Shown: in pieces, positions 25,485 to 34,337 of the stretch
Layout: each line of letters opens with the position of its first letter
Numbering within the stretch: the first letter of the stretch is position 1
Assembly (NCBI RefSeq): GCF_037076345.1
Contig: NZ_AP024702.1
Location: forward strand, 1,426,001 to 1,490,000
Source: Haloferula helveola
Lineage (GTDB): Bacteria > Verrucomicrobiota > Verrucomicrobiia > Verrucomicrobiales > Akkermansiaceae
Direction: 5' to 3'
Length of the DNA: 64,000 nt
Made by a program: the position numbers and the translations under genes
Notes under the pieces: model-generated
Seen by the model: the letters and a program-made list of their open reading frames with translations, nothing else
Told to the model about the DNA's origin: nothing
Databases searched by the model: none

Positions 25485-27037
25485 CACTCGGACTCGATCG
25501 TGCCCTCCTCCACTCCGCGGCCGATCATCTCGTTCGAGAGCTTCGACTGGAACTCGAAGAGGTCCGTCCGGCGGTCGCTGATCGGGGTCACCGCCCCGCT
25601 CTGGCGGGAGCGATACAGATCGGAAATGTCGAGGTCGGTCACCAGCATCGTTTCGACGTTGGCATCCGCCTGAGCGTGGATGCCGTCGCGGGCAAACTCG
25701 AAGTCGCTCGGCGTGAACACGCTGGCCCGGCCGTAGTGGATGTCCATCGCCGGCACATCGGGCAGATTGCCGACTACACCGGCGGTGGCGACGTAGATCT
25801 GGTTCTCAATCGCCCGCGCGGCGGCGCAGGTATTGACGCGCATGTAGCCCTGACGGTTGTCCGTGCAGTAGGGGACGAAGAGGATCTCGACTCCCCGGTC
25901 CGCAAGGTAGCGGGCGGCTTCCGGAAACTCGACATCGTAGCAAATCAGCACGCCGATTCTCGCCTTCGGCGTCTGGACGACCACCAGCGAGTCGCCGCCC
26001 GAGATTCCCCACCACGTCCGCTCCGACGGAGTGATGTGAAGCTTCGGCTGCGAAACGTACGTGCCGTCGGGGCGGAAGATCATCGCGGTATTCTCCAAAC
26101 GGCCGTCGGACTGCGCGACCGGATGCGAACCGGCGATCAGATAGAGTCCCTGTTCGCGTGCCAGCGTTCCCATCAACTCGATGAACTGCGGCGTGAATTC
26201 CGCCAGCTTGCGGATACCCTCCCGCGATCCCATCGCTTGCAAGCCACTGAGCAACTGGACACTGAGGAACTCGGGGAACAGGACGAACTCGGCATTGTAG
26301 TCCTCACCCGCGGTTTCGACGAAATACCGGACCTGGTTGGCGAAGTCATCGAAGTCCTTCAAACGGCGCATCTGGTACTGAACGCAGGCAACCCGGACCT
26401 TCGCGCTGTCATCGTCGTTCGCCTGGTAGTCGGAGTTCAGCCACTCGATCAGCGATGCGAAGTCCTTCGACCTCGGGTCGCGGATGTAGTTCGGCATCAC
26501 GCTCCGGACCGCGAATCCCTGGGAAACCTGGAAGCCGAGCACCGGATCCTGAATCTTCCCTTCCTGGACCTGCCAGACATACTCCTCGGGGGTCAACCGG
26601 TCGGCATGGTCGGCGTAGTTCGACAGCCTCCCGCCGGCGAGGATGCGACGCAGGTTTAGCCGGCGGCAGAGGTCGCGCCTCGCTTCATAGAGCGCCTTCC
26701 CAATGCCGCGGCCCCGCATCTCCGGATCGACATAAACCTCCGCGCCGTAAAGCGTGTCGCCCTGCGGATCGTGGTTGTAGAAGTAGCCGTCGTCGGTGAT
26801 GCCGTAGTAGGTGTGCTTGCGAAGCGGGTTACGGCCCATGCTGACGATCAGCGAAGATGCCACTCCGACGATCTTGCCGTCGATCTCGGCGACCAACTGG
26901 CCTTCCTCGAACACATCGAGGTGGGACTTCAGCTCACTCTCTTCCCACGCTCCGTCGGCCGCGACCATGTAGGGAAAGCAGCGCCGGTGCAGCGCGATCA
27001 TGTCGGGGATGTCCGCGGCTCGCGGATTCCTCACCAT
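25484..27037 (-). CDS. GNAT acetyltransferase fused to a nitrilase-family amidohydrolase
   Basis: A two-domain protein of 517 residues. Residues about 1-200 are a GNAT acetyltransferase (VYVDPEMRGRGIGKALYEA is the acetyl-CoA loop). Residues about 215-500 are a carbon-nitrogen hydrolase with the Glu-Lys-Cys triad seen as FVLFPEF, QPKLHITPSER and VLICYDVEFPE. The same fusion occurs in Bacillus YhcX-type proteins, whose substrate is uncertain. The frame opens at a GTG at 27076, but the ATG at 27037 is preceded by AAGGG at seven bases and is preferred. It lies downstream of the LysR gene on the same strand and could be co-transcribed with it. Confidence 0.88.
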   Translation of the reverse strand: MVRNPRAADIPDMIALHRRCFPYMVAADGAWEESELKSHLDVFEEGQLVAEIDGKIVGVASSLIVSMGRNPLRKHTYYGITDDGYFYNHDPQGDTLYGAEVYVDPEMRGRGIGKALYEARRDLCRRLNLRRILAGGRLSNYADHADRLTPEEYVWQVQEGKIQDPVLGFQVSQGFAVRSVMPNYIRDPRSKDFASLIEWLNSDYQANDDDSAKVRVACVQYQMRRLKDFDDFANQVRYFVETAGEDYNAEFVLFPEFLSVQLLSGLQAMGSREGIRKLAEFTPQFIELMGTLAREQGLYLIAGSHPVAQSDGRLENTAMIFRPDGTYVSQPKLHITPSERTWWGISGGDSLVVVQTPKARIGVLICYDVEFPEAARYLADRGVEILFVPYCTDNRQGYMRVNTCAAARAIENQIYVATAGVVGNLPDVPAMDIHYGRASVFTPSDFEFARDGIHAQADANVETMLVTDLDISDLYRSRQSGAVTPISDRRTDLFEFQSKLSNEMIGRGVEEGTIESE

Positions 27038-27106
27038 TACCGATCCCTTGTCCGTCTCGTATTCTTTCGGAAGCACGCTCCAGAAAAGGGCCTCTCCGCC
27101 GATTCG

Positions 27107-28027
27107 TCAACTGGACGCCTTCTTCCGCCGGGGCGCACGCATCCCTTTGGCAGCCATCGCCTCGATAAGCTCCCCGACGAGCGGATTCGGGAAGCGCCGG
27201 CTCGGAGTGACCGCATGGAAGGTCTCGCGGATCTCGGCGATCCGGTGGGTCACCACCAGAGCGCCGGAAGCGATTTCGTCCTGAACCACCACCGGCGGCA
27301 CCAACGCGAGCCCCTCACCCTCCCTCGCCAGCAGGCGGAGCATGGCCATGTCATCCACTTCCGCCATCACCCGGGGCCGCACGCCCGCCGAAGCCAGCAG
27401 ACGGTCGAACGCCGCGCGGGTATTGCTCTCGAAACTCGGCAGCACGAGCGGAACATCATCGAAGTCGCGCGGAAACTTCAACCGCTTCGCCTTCCACTCC
27501 GGAGCACCAACGAGCGACACCGCCTGATCCGCCAGCCGATGGCTGTGCCAAGGGCGCTCGGCGTCGCGCCGTACCGCCTCGTTCGACAGGACCACATCCA
27601 CCTGGTGCGCCTGCAGGGAAACGATCAGTTCGGAAAGCGATCCCGACCGGAGGACAAGCTCGACATCCGCCCGGTGCATCGCCGGCTTCAGGAACTCGAG
27701 CTGGAAGTTGCGGGAAAGGGTCGCGACCGCGCCGACCCGGAGCATCTGACGCCCCGGCCCGACCCGGTGCCTCATCACATCCATCAGCTCCTCCCCCGCC
27801 CGTCCGATCGAATCCGCATAATCCAGGGCGACCCGACCCGCCTCGGTCAGTTCGAGGCCTGTCGGAAGACGCTCGAAAAGCGTGTGTCCGAGACTCTCCT
27901 CAAGCTGCCTCAGCTGCACGCTGAGCGCCGGGGGCGAAAGGTTCAGACTGCGGGCCGCTCTCGTCAGGTTGCCCTCGCCGGCAATCACCCGGAAGTAGCG
28001 GAGGTGATGGTAGTTCAGGAACTCCAC
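27107..28027 (-). CDS. LysR-family regulator, probably of dabBA
   Basis: Transcriptional regulator with an N-terminal winged helix (NYHHLRYFRVIAGEGNLTRAARSLNLSPPALSVQLRQLEE) and a C-terminal effector domain; NhaR-like in feel. It is divergent from dabB across a very short gap, the common arrangement for LysR regulators and DAB carbon-uptake operons. The frame can start at TTG 28051, but that would place a 17-base palindrome (28041-28057) inside the gene. GTG 28027 (VEFLNYHHL) leaves it in the promoter and fits the usual family N-terminus. The effector is probably linked to inorganic carbon; that is inference. Confidence 0.85.
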   Translation of the reverse strand: MEFLNYHHLRYFRVIAGEGNLTRAARSLNLSPPALSVQLRQLEESLGHTLFERLPTGLELTEAGRVALDYADSIGRAGEELMDVMRHRVGPGRQMLRVGAVATLSRNFQLEFLKPAMHRADVELVLRSGSLSELIVSLQAHQVDVVLSNEAVRRDAERPWHSHRLADQAVSLVGAPEWKAKRLKFPRDFDDVPLVLPSFESNTRAAFDRLLASAGVRPRVMAEVDDMAMLRLLAREGEGLALVPPVVVQDEIASGALVVTHRIAEIRETFHAVTPSRRFPNPLVGELIEAMAAKGMRAPRRKKASS

Positions 28028-28040
28028 AGGCAATACATGC

Positions 28041-28057
28041 GTTAAATTCAATTTAAC
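28041..28057. promoter_or_regulatory. Palindromic operator candidate between lysR and dabB
   Basis: gttaaattcaatttaac is a perfect 8+1+8 palindrome, A/T-rich against a GC-rich background, with the T-N11-A core expected of LysR sites. It is centred in the gap between the two divergent starts and probably controls both genes. Confidence 0.65.
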
Positions 28058-28115
28058 GAAACAGTAAAAACCATGTCATTCCCTAAAATACGTGATCCGT
28101 GCATGGTTCGCCCCG

Positions 28116-29600
28116 ATGCACGCCTCCGACCTGCTCCACCCGCTCATCATCGCCTCCCTGCCCCTCGCTGCGGGACTCGTCATCCGGCTGTTCCCGTCCA
28201 AGGCAAGCCGGATCGCCGCCCCTGCGGCTGCCGCGGCCGCCGTGACCGCCCTCCTCCTTACCTTCCTGCCGAAGGCGACACCCGGACTGGCAAGGTTGGA
28301 CCTGCTCGCCACGACCATGGCACTTCTGGTCGCGTCCCTCGGAGCGGTGGTCCTGAGATTCGCCACCCGCTATCTCGACGGAGACCCCGGGCTCTCCCGC
28401 TTCCTCTCATGGATGAGCCTCACTCTCGGCTCGGTGCTCACCGTGGTCACTTCGAACCACCTGCTTCTGATGATCGGAGCATGGACGGCGACCAGCCTCT
28501 GTCTCCATCGACTGCTTCTCCATCACCCGGACCGGTCGGGAGCGGTTTTCGCGGCACGGAAGAAGTTCGTCTTCAGCCGCCTTGCCGAAGTCTCCCTGCT
28601 TACGGCCGCCATCCTGCTCCACAACGGGCACGGAACCTGGCGGATTGACGAACTCGTTTCTTCCATCGCCTCCGGCAATCATGCCGGACTTCCCGCCGCC
28701 GCCTTCCTGCTCGCCTTCGGCGCGATGCTGAAGTCGGCCCAGTTTCCCTTCCACAGCTGGTTGCCCGACACCATGGACACGCCCACACCGGTGTCCGCGT
28801 TCATGCATGCCGGGATCATCAACGCCGGCGGGTTCCTCGTCCTGCGCCTCGCACCGGTCTTCACGGCAGCCCCCTCGGCACTCTGGCTCCTTGCGGTCGT
28901 CGGCACCGTCACAGCGGTTTTCGGCGCAATCGTCATGCTCGTGCAACCGGGTGTGAAGAGATCCCTCGCCTTCTCCACCATCGCGCAGATGGGCTTCATG
29001 ATGATCCAATGCGGACTCGGCGCATGGGGCCTCGCGCTCCTCCACCTCGTCGCCCACTCGCTCTACAAGGCGCACGCCTTCCTGCGCGCCGGATCCACGA
29101 TCGGAGCCGTCCCGCGGGCCGCCATTCCGCTCACCACCCCGTCCCTCGCTCTGGGCATCGCCGCGGGAGTCGCGCTGGTCGCGGCAATTGCAACGGGACT
29201 ACACGCCGCGCTGCCCGCCAACTCCCCCAGCCCGCCCGTGTTCCTGTCCATCCTCGCTCTCGGGCTTTCCTACGGCATCGCCCGTAGTTGGTCCGGACAC
29301 CGGCGGAACCTCTTCCCCGGCCTCGCCGCCGCAACCGGCATCGCGAGCCTCGCGGTGGCCCTGCACACGGTCGCCGGCTCCGTGATGGCCGGACCGGCAG
29401 CCCCCGCCGTCCCGGCCTGGCTTTCGATCTTCGTCGCCCTCTCTTTCATCGGGCTCTTCCTCTTCCAGTCCCTCCTCTGGCGGGCTTCGGCGCACCCTCT
29501 CGGACGGTTCCTCTACGTCCAGGCGCTGAACGGCTTCTACATCGGAACCATCGCCAACCGCCTCCTCAACCGCCTCTGGCCCCGCCAACCCCTCGCCTGA
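28116..29600 (+). CDS. dabB: DabB-like proton-channel subunit of a DAB inorganic-carbon transporter
   Basis: Membrane protein of about 494 residues with some 12-13 helices, related to the NuoL/MrpA proton-pumping subunits. Seen: FGAMLKSAQFPFHSWLPDTMDTPTPVSAFMHAGIINAGG, the lysine-bearing channel signature, and LLHLVAHSLYKAHAFL with the HxxxKAxLF-type motif. In characterised DAB systems DabB couples cation flow to DabA-catalysed CO2 hydration, trapping bicarbonate in the cytoplasm. Start: ATG 28116 places the first helix directly after the N-terminus; GTG 28092 is possible. dabA follows after 33 bases. Confidence 0.9.
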   Translation: MHASDLLHPLIIASLPLAAGLVIRLFPSKASRIAAPAAAAAAVTALLLTFLPKATPGLARLDLLATTMALLVASLGAVVLRFATRYLDGDPGLSRFLSWMSLTLGSVLTVVTSNHLLLMIGAWTATSLCLHRLLLHHPDRSGAVFAARKKFVFSRLAEVSLLTAAILLHNGHGTWRIDELVSSIASGNHAGLPAAAFLLAFGAMLKSAQFPFHSWLPDTMDTPTPVSAFMHAGIINAGGFLVLRLAPVFTAAPSALWLLAVVGTVTAVFGAIVMLVQPGVKRSLAFSTIAQMGFMMIQCGLGAWGLALLHLVAHSLYKAHAFLRAGSTIGAVPRAAIPLTTPSLALGIAAGVALVAAIATGLHAALPANSPSPPVFLSILALGLSYGIARSWSGHRRNLFPGLAAATGIASLAVALHTVAGSVMAGPAAPAVPAWLSIFVALSFIGLFLFQSLLWRASAHPLGRFLYVQALNGFYIGTIANRLLNRLWPRQPLA

Positions 29601-29633
29601 AACCCTTTCGCCTCCACCACTCCCACGCCTGCC

Positions 29634-32348
29634 ATGACCACCACTTCCACCATCACTCCGCCGGTCGCCACCGACCTCCAACCCGCGATCAGCGAGGCCC
29701 TCAAGCGCATCGCGCCACTCTGGCCGCTTGAGCACTTCGTCGCCGTGAATCCGTTCCTCGGTCTCGTCGACCGCCCCTTCAGCGATGCCTGCGCGACGCT
29801 CCGGCGGACCGCCGGACAGGCACCGGTCCAATCCCCCGACGCTTACCTTCGGGCTTGGAATGAGGGTGAGATCACACCGAACGATCTCGCCACGGTAACC
29901 GGGGGCCGTTGGACCCGCGAGAGCCTGATCGACGCTTTGGAGAATGCCGACGAGGCCCAACTGCTCCACCCCGTCGCCACCTTCGCCGACATCATCGACC
30001 AGACGCTTCCCAACGCCCACTGGGCGCGGTTCATCACCGAGGAGGTGGCCAAGTGGTGTGCGGTTCACTTCGACCGGAACCAAACCACCTGGGTCTCACC
30101 TTGGCGCGACCTCGGCCTGTTCGCCGCATGGAAATCCTCAGCCTGCCACGACCGCAAACCGGAGGCGTTCGGGCTGCCTGGATTCCGGGAGTTCGTGAAG
30201 TCCCTTCCCGATGATCCGAACACGGCCATCCGGGCCTGCCTCGACCAACTCGAACCAGCCGGTGTCGACATCGCCGACTTCCTCCACCGGCAACTCGTCA
30301 GCGTCGCCGGCTGGGCGGGGCACATCCAGTACCTCGTGCGCGAAGACGCCATGCGGGGCGATGAGAACCAGACCCTGCTCGATCTTCTCGCGATCCGGCT
30401 GTCCTACGACGCCGCCCTGCATCGGGCATTCGGCAGCGATCCACAAATCACCACCGCGTGGCGCCATCACGGCGTATCCGCCGAGACGAGCGAACTCGAT
30501 GAGGCCCTCACTCGCTGGCAGCAGGCATACGAAGCCGGGTACCAACGGAAACTGGCCGCCGAACTCACATCCCAGCCGTCCGCCCCGTCGACCTCTAGGC
30601 CCCCGGTGCAGGCCGTCTTCTGCATCGATGTCCGCTCCGAGATCGTCCGGAGACATCTCGAAGCCGCCTTGCCCGGCACCCACACACTCGGCTTCGCAGG
30701 TTTCTTCGGCTTCCCGGTCGCCCACCAGACCGCCGATGCCTGCAAACCAACCCCACGTTGCCCGGCGCTGCTGGTTCCACCCATCGTCAGCCACGAAAAG
30801 CAGCCCGCGAACGCCGACCGGAAACGGGCCGGCAATGGAGCATGGAAGGCATTCCAGAACTCCGCCACGTCCTGCTTCACCTTTGTCGAGTCACTGGGAC
30901 TGGGCTTCGGCGCCAAACTGATCGCCGCCCGCGACCCAAAGCCGTCGCACGACTCACCCAAGCCGGAGATCGCCGACCTGCCGGCCACCGAGCGCGCCGA
31001 CCTCGCCGAAGGCGCGCTGCGGGGCATGAGCCTGACCAAGAACTTCGCCCGACTGGTCCTGCTCTGCGGTCATGGCAGCCACAGCGCCAACAATCCGTTT
31101 GCCTCCTCGCTCGAGTGCGGCGCCTGCGGCGGCCATGCCGGAGACGTCAACGCGCGCCTCGCCGCGGCGACCTTCAATGACCCGCAAGTGCGCGACCTGC
31201 TCGCGAAGAAGGGCATCGTCATCCCGGACGACACCCACTTCCTCGCCGGGCGACACGATACTCTCAGCGACGACTTCCACCTCTATGACTGCGAAAGCGC
31301 CCCCGCTACCCACCACAGGGAGATCGCCGAACTTCGGGCCGCCCTGACGACGGCGGGAGCCGCCGCGAGAAAAGAACGCGCTCCGAAACTCGGACTCGGC
31401 GATCTCGACGGCCACGCCCTCGACAAGGCGGTTCGCGACCGCGGACGCGACATCGCCCAACTCCGGCCCGAGTGGGCGCTTGCCAACAACGCCTCTCTCG
31501 TCGCCGCGCCCCGGTCTCGAACCTCCGGGCTCAACCTCGAAGGACGCGCGTTTCTCCATGAATACCATCCGGAAAACGATCCGGAATCAAAGGTCCTCAC
31601 CGCCATCCTCACGGCACCGGTCGTGGTGGCAAGCTGGATCAACCTCCAATACTACGGCTCCCGTATCAACCCGGAGGTCCTGGCAGCCGGCAACAAGACG
31701 ATCCATCAGGTCGTCGGCGGCATCGGAGTGATCGAAGGCAATGCCGGCGACCTCCGGACCGGCCTGCCTCTTCAGTCGATTCATGACGGCAAGCGGTTCG
31801 TCCACGAGCCGCGGAGACTCACGGTCTTCATCGAGAGCCGGACCGAGCTGATTGACGCGGTCCTCGATGCCCATCCCGAGGTCCGCCAGCTCTTCGATCA
31901 CCAGTGGATCCACCTCGTCTGCCTGACCGGTGACACCGCCATGCAGAGGCGGAACGGCCGGTGGCACCCGATCGGATCCGACCCTTCCGAAACCTCAACC
32001 ACCTCAGACTCCATGAACATGAACCCGAACCAACGCTACCAACTCATCGACGGCAAATTCACTCCCGAGCAGGCGAGGCATGTCCTGCTCTCGCTGGTGA
32101 AGAGCAAGATCGACTTCCACAGCATCGAGAAACTGAGCCACGAGGAACGCTTCGGAGAAGACGCGACCCAGCCCCAACGTCGCCTCGCCGAACTTCGCAA
32201 GCTTCGCGACACCTTGCTGGAGACTTGCGAGTCGATGGCCGAGACCGGAACCCAGGTCCGCATCAACGGCTGGATCGAAATCGAGCCGCTGCCGGAACCG
32301 CAACTCGCTGCCCAAGCAGCCAAGCGGGAACCCGAAGCCGCACACTGA
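29634..32348 (+). CDS. dabA: DabA-like carbonic-anhydrase-type subunit (DUF2309) with C-terminal extension
   Basis: 904 residues; the peripheral zinc subunit of the DAB inorganic-carbon pump. The beta-carbonic-anhydrase-like zinc site is visible: C330 and D332 in VFCIDVRSE, H480 in CGHGSHSANNP and C495 in LECGACGGHAGDVNAR. The His-to-Cys spacing of 15 is the same as in the characterised Halothiobacillus protein. The canonical end (HLVCLTGDTAMQRRNGRWHPIG) is reached near residue 780. After a Ser/Thr linker, residues about 794-904 form an extra domain (RYQLIDGKFTPEQARHVLLS and RINGWIEIEPLP) resembling stand-alone small proteins I recall from Bacteroidota. Co-transcribed with dabB. Confidence 0.92.
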   Translation: MTTTSTITPPVATDLQPAISEALKRIAPLWPLEHFVAVNPFLGLVDRPFSDACATLRRTAGQAPVQSPDAYLRAWNEGEITPNDLATVTGGRWTRESLIDALENADEAQLLHPVATFADIIDQTLPNAHWARFITEEVAKWCAVHFDRNQTTWVSPWRDLGLFAAWKSSACHDRKPEAFGLPGFREFVKSLPDDPNTAIRACLDQLEPAGVDIADFLHRQLVSVAGWAGHIQYLVREDAMRGDENQTLLDLLAIRLSYDAALHRAFGSDPQITTAWRHHGVSAETSELDEALTRWQQAYEAGYQRKLAAELTSQPSAPSTSRPPVQAVFCIDVRSEIVRRHLEAALPGTHTLGFAGFFGFPVAHQTADACKPTPRCPALLVPPIVSHEKQPANADRKRAGNGAWKAFQNSATSCFTFVESLGLGFGAKLIAARDPKPSHDSPKPEIADLPATERADLAEGALRGMSLTKNFARLVLLCGHGSHSANNPFASSLECGACGGHAGDVNARLAAATFNDPQVRDLLAKKGIVIPDDTHFLAGRHDTLSDDFHLYDCESAPATHHREIAELRAALTTAGAAARKERAPKLGLGDLDGHALDKAVRDRGRDIAQLRPEWALANNASLVAAPRSRTSGLNLEGRAFLHEYHPENDPESKVLTAILTAPVVVASWINLQYYGSRINPEVLAAGNKTIHQVVGGIGVIEGNAGDLRTGLPLQSIHDGKRFVHEPRRLTVFIESRTELIDAVLDAHPEVRQLFDHQWIHLVCLTGDTAMQRRNGRWHPIGSDPSETSTTSDSMNMNPNQRYQLIDGKFTPEQARHVLLSLVKSKIDFHSIEKLSHEERFGEDATQPQRRLAELRKLRDTLLETCESMAETGTQVRINGWIEIEPLPEPQLAAQAAKREPEAAH

Positions 32349-32411
32349 GCTTCATCCGCGGTCGGGGCCGTCGTCCGCCAGGACCGATGGCCCCGGCCCG
32401 CACACGTCCGG

Positions 32412-34163
32412 TTAGCTCACCACCGCTTGCTCGGCTTCCTCCTCGACGATCTCCTTCACCTCGCCGTCCTCAAGGTCGGCCCGCTGATAAACCCCCATCG
32501 CGGCACGGATCATCGCTACCGCGCTTTCCTGTTCGTCGTGGATCACATGGACATCGAGCTTCTCGAGCCGGGCCACCTCACTCGGGAACTTCGCGCGTCC
32601 GAAGACACAGACGCCGGAGTTCCGCTCCCGCACCAACGGTAGCGCGGCCACCGTCAACTCGACCGCCGGGAAAGTGAAGGCCACCATCCGGGCGCGCTCG
32701 ATATGCGCCAGATCGAGTGCCTCGGGATGGGTGGCATCGGCGAAGAGTGTGGGCTGCCCCTGACGTTTCAGCTCACAGACCGTGTCCGCATTGAGCTCGA
32801 GGACCAGCGTGCTGATGCCACAGCGCCGCAGCGCTTCGTTCAGGGAACGGCCGACCGGCCCGTAGCCACAGATGATGGCGTGATCGCCCATCTCCCCGAC
32901 CACATTGCCCGCAGCCAAACCGGCGGGCGGACGCTGGTGGGCCTTCACCCAGCCCTTTTCCTCCAGCCACTTGCCGAATGGTCCGGCGCCTTTCATCAGG
33001 CTCGGCACAAGCCCCATCGAAACCGCGGTGCAAGCGAGGAGCAGCTGCTCGATGGCAGGATCGATCGGCCGGAACTCGCCAGCCTTGGAAAGCAGGACGA
33101 GTGAGAACTCACCGGTGCTGGAAAGGCTCGCTCCCGCCAAAAGGGCCGGCCGGAGCGGCAGCTTGAGCAGACGCGTGACACCAATGACGATCCCTCCTTT
33201 CAGTCCAAGGATCAGGACCGTTCCGGCGATCACGAACAGCCATTCCTCGAGGAGCGCCCCGACATCGATCATCAGGCCCACCGAGACGAAGAAGATCGTC
33301 AGAAACAGGTCCTTGAACGGCAGCACATCCGCCATGATGCGATGGGCGTAGATCGATTCGCTCACGACCAGTCCCGCCGCGAAAGCACCGAGAGAGAGGG
33401 AAAGATCGAGCGCCTCGCCACCGAGAGCCACAGCCGCGCACAGAGCGATGACCGTCAGCGTGAACAGCTCGCGGCTCCGGGTCCGGGCCACCGCATGCAG
33501 CAGCGGGTTCACTCCGTATTTGCCGATCAACAATGCCGCACCGAGAAACAGGACGCCCTTGCCGAGCGCCTTGCCCACCTCCACCGCGGGGCTTCCTCCT
33601 CCTGAGCCGTAGATCGCCGGCAGGATCAGGATGAAAAGGATCACGAGGATGTCCTGGAACAAGGCGATGCCGAGCGAGGCCCGGGCACCCGGATTGTTCG
33701 GCTGCCCCATGTCCTGAAACGACTTCATCGCCACAGCGGTCGAACTCAGCGCGATCGCTACCGCCATCACTGCGCACTCCGGCCCTGGCATTCCCGCAAG
33801 CTTGGCACCCAACGCCCCGAGACCGCCGCAGAGCGCCACCTGCAAGCCACCACCGAACAGCGCGATCCGCCACAGATGCCGCAACTCTCCCAGCGAGAAC
33901 TCGATGCCCAAGGTGAACATCAGGAGAATCACTCCAAGTTCGCCGAGATTACCGATAATCGGATCGTCTTTGTCGGCTCCCACAATCCAGAGCAACCCGC
34001 TGTTGGCGATCACCACACCGACGATGAAGTAGCCGACCAGTAGGCTCTGCTTCACCCGGACGAGGACCAACGAAACCAGCACCGACAGCACCAGAACCAT
34101 CGCCAGCAGGCCAAAGAACGGCGTGATCGGTGACTCTCCCGCAGCCAGCAAATCGAACATCAT
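32412..34163 (-). CDS. CPA2-family cation:proton antiporter with TrkA-N domain (KefB/YbaL type)
   Basis: A 583-residue inner-membrane exchanger. Residues about 1-400 give roughly 12 helices with GYFIVGVVIANSG, LLMFTLGIEFSLGEL and ALSSTAVAMKSFQD, as in Kef-type antiporters. Residues about 425-560 form a Rossmann RCK/TrkA-N domain (HAIICGYGPVGRSLNEALR, ATHPEALDLAHIERARMVAFTF). Members export K+ or Na+ in exchange for protons and are gated by nucleotides or thiols. The start is one of two adjacent ATGs at 34163. Convergent with dabA and divergent from the His-rich outer-membrane gene; a role in ion balance beside the carbon pump is possible. Confidence 0.9.
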   Translation of the reverse strand: MMFDLLAAGESPITPFFGLLAMVLVLSVLVSLVLVRVKQSLLVGYFIVGVVIANSGLLWIVGADKDDPIIGNLGELGVILLMFTLGIEFSLGELRHLWRIALFGGGLQVALCGGLGALGAKLAGMPGPECAVMAVAIALSSTAVAMKSFQDMGQPNNPGARASLGIALFQDILVILFILILPAIYGSGGGSPAVEVGKALGKGVLFLGAALLIGKYGVNPLLHAVARTRSRELFTLTVIALCAAVALGGEALDLSLSLGAFAAGLVVSESIYAHRIMADVLPFKDLFLTIFFVSVGLMIDVGALLEEWLFVIAGTVLILGLKGGIVIGVTRLLKLPLRPALLAGASLSSTGEFSLVLLSKAGEFRPIDPAIEQLLLACTAVSMGLVPSLMKGAGPFGKWLEEKGWVKAHQRPPAGLAAGNVVGEMGDHAIICGYGPVGRSLNEALRRCGISTLVLELNADTVCELKRQGQPTLFADATHPEALDLAHIERARMVAFTFPAVELTVAALPLVRERNSGVCVFGRAKFPSEVARLEKLDVHVIHDEQESAVAMIRAAMGVYQRADLEDGEVKEIVEEEAEQAVVS

Positions 34164-34266
34164 CGTCGCCACGCTAAGCAGCCAAGGTGCAAAGGCGATG
34201 GCAAATGCTCCGCAGCCGGACCGATTCCCCAAGGGTCAATCCACCCGGCTGCAAGAATGCGCATTT

Positions 34267-34280
34267 TATGCTATTGCATA
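34267..34280. promoter_or_regulatory. A/T-rich palindrome upstream of the His-rich outer-membrane gene
   Basis: tatgc-tatt-gcata (5+4+5) lies in a strongly A/T-rich island between the divergent antiporter and the His-rich protein, 58 bases before the latter's start. Its size and base content recall Fur/Zur-type boxes. Assignment to a zinc or iron repressor is inference from the histidine-rich product. Confidence 0.45.
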
Positions 34281-34337
34281 TCTTTTGCGTTTTTGGATTG
34301 ATTCGGATTTCCAAACCACTTACTCGATGCACCTGTC

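Noticed and set aside
28092-29600. NADH dehydrogenase subunit 5 (NuoL) of complex I or an Mrp antiporter
   Set aside because: No other nuo or mrp genes; directly followed by dabA with full zinc site and preceded by a divergent LysR, which identifies DabB.
30595-31568. Minus-strand frames antisense to dabA
   Set aside because: Typical GC-rich shadow frames; the plus-strand product has intact catalytic motifs throughout.
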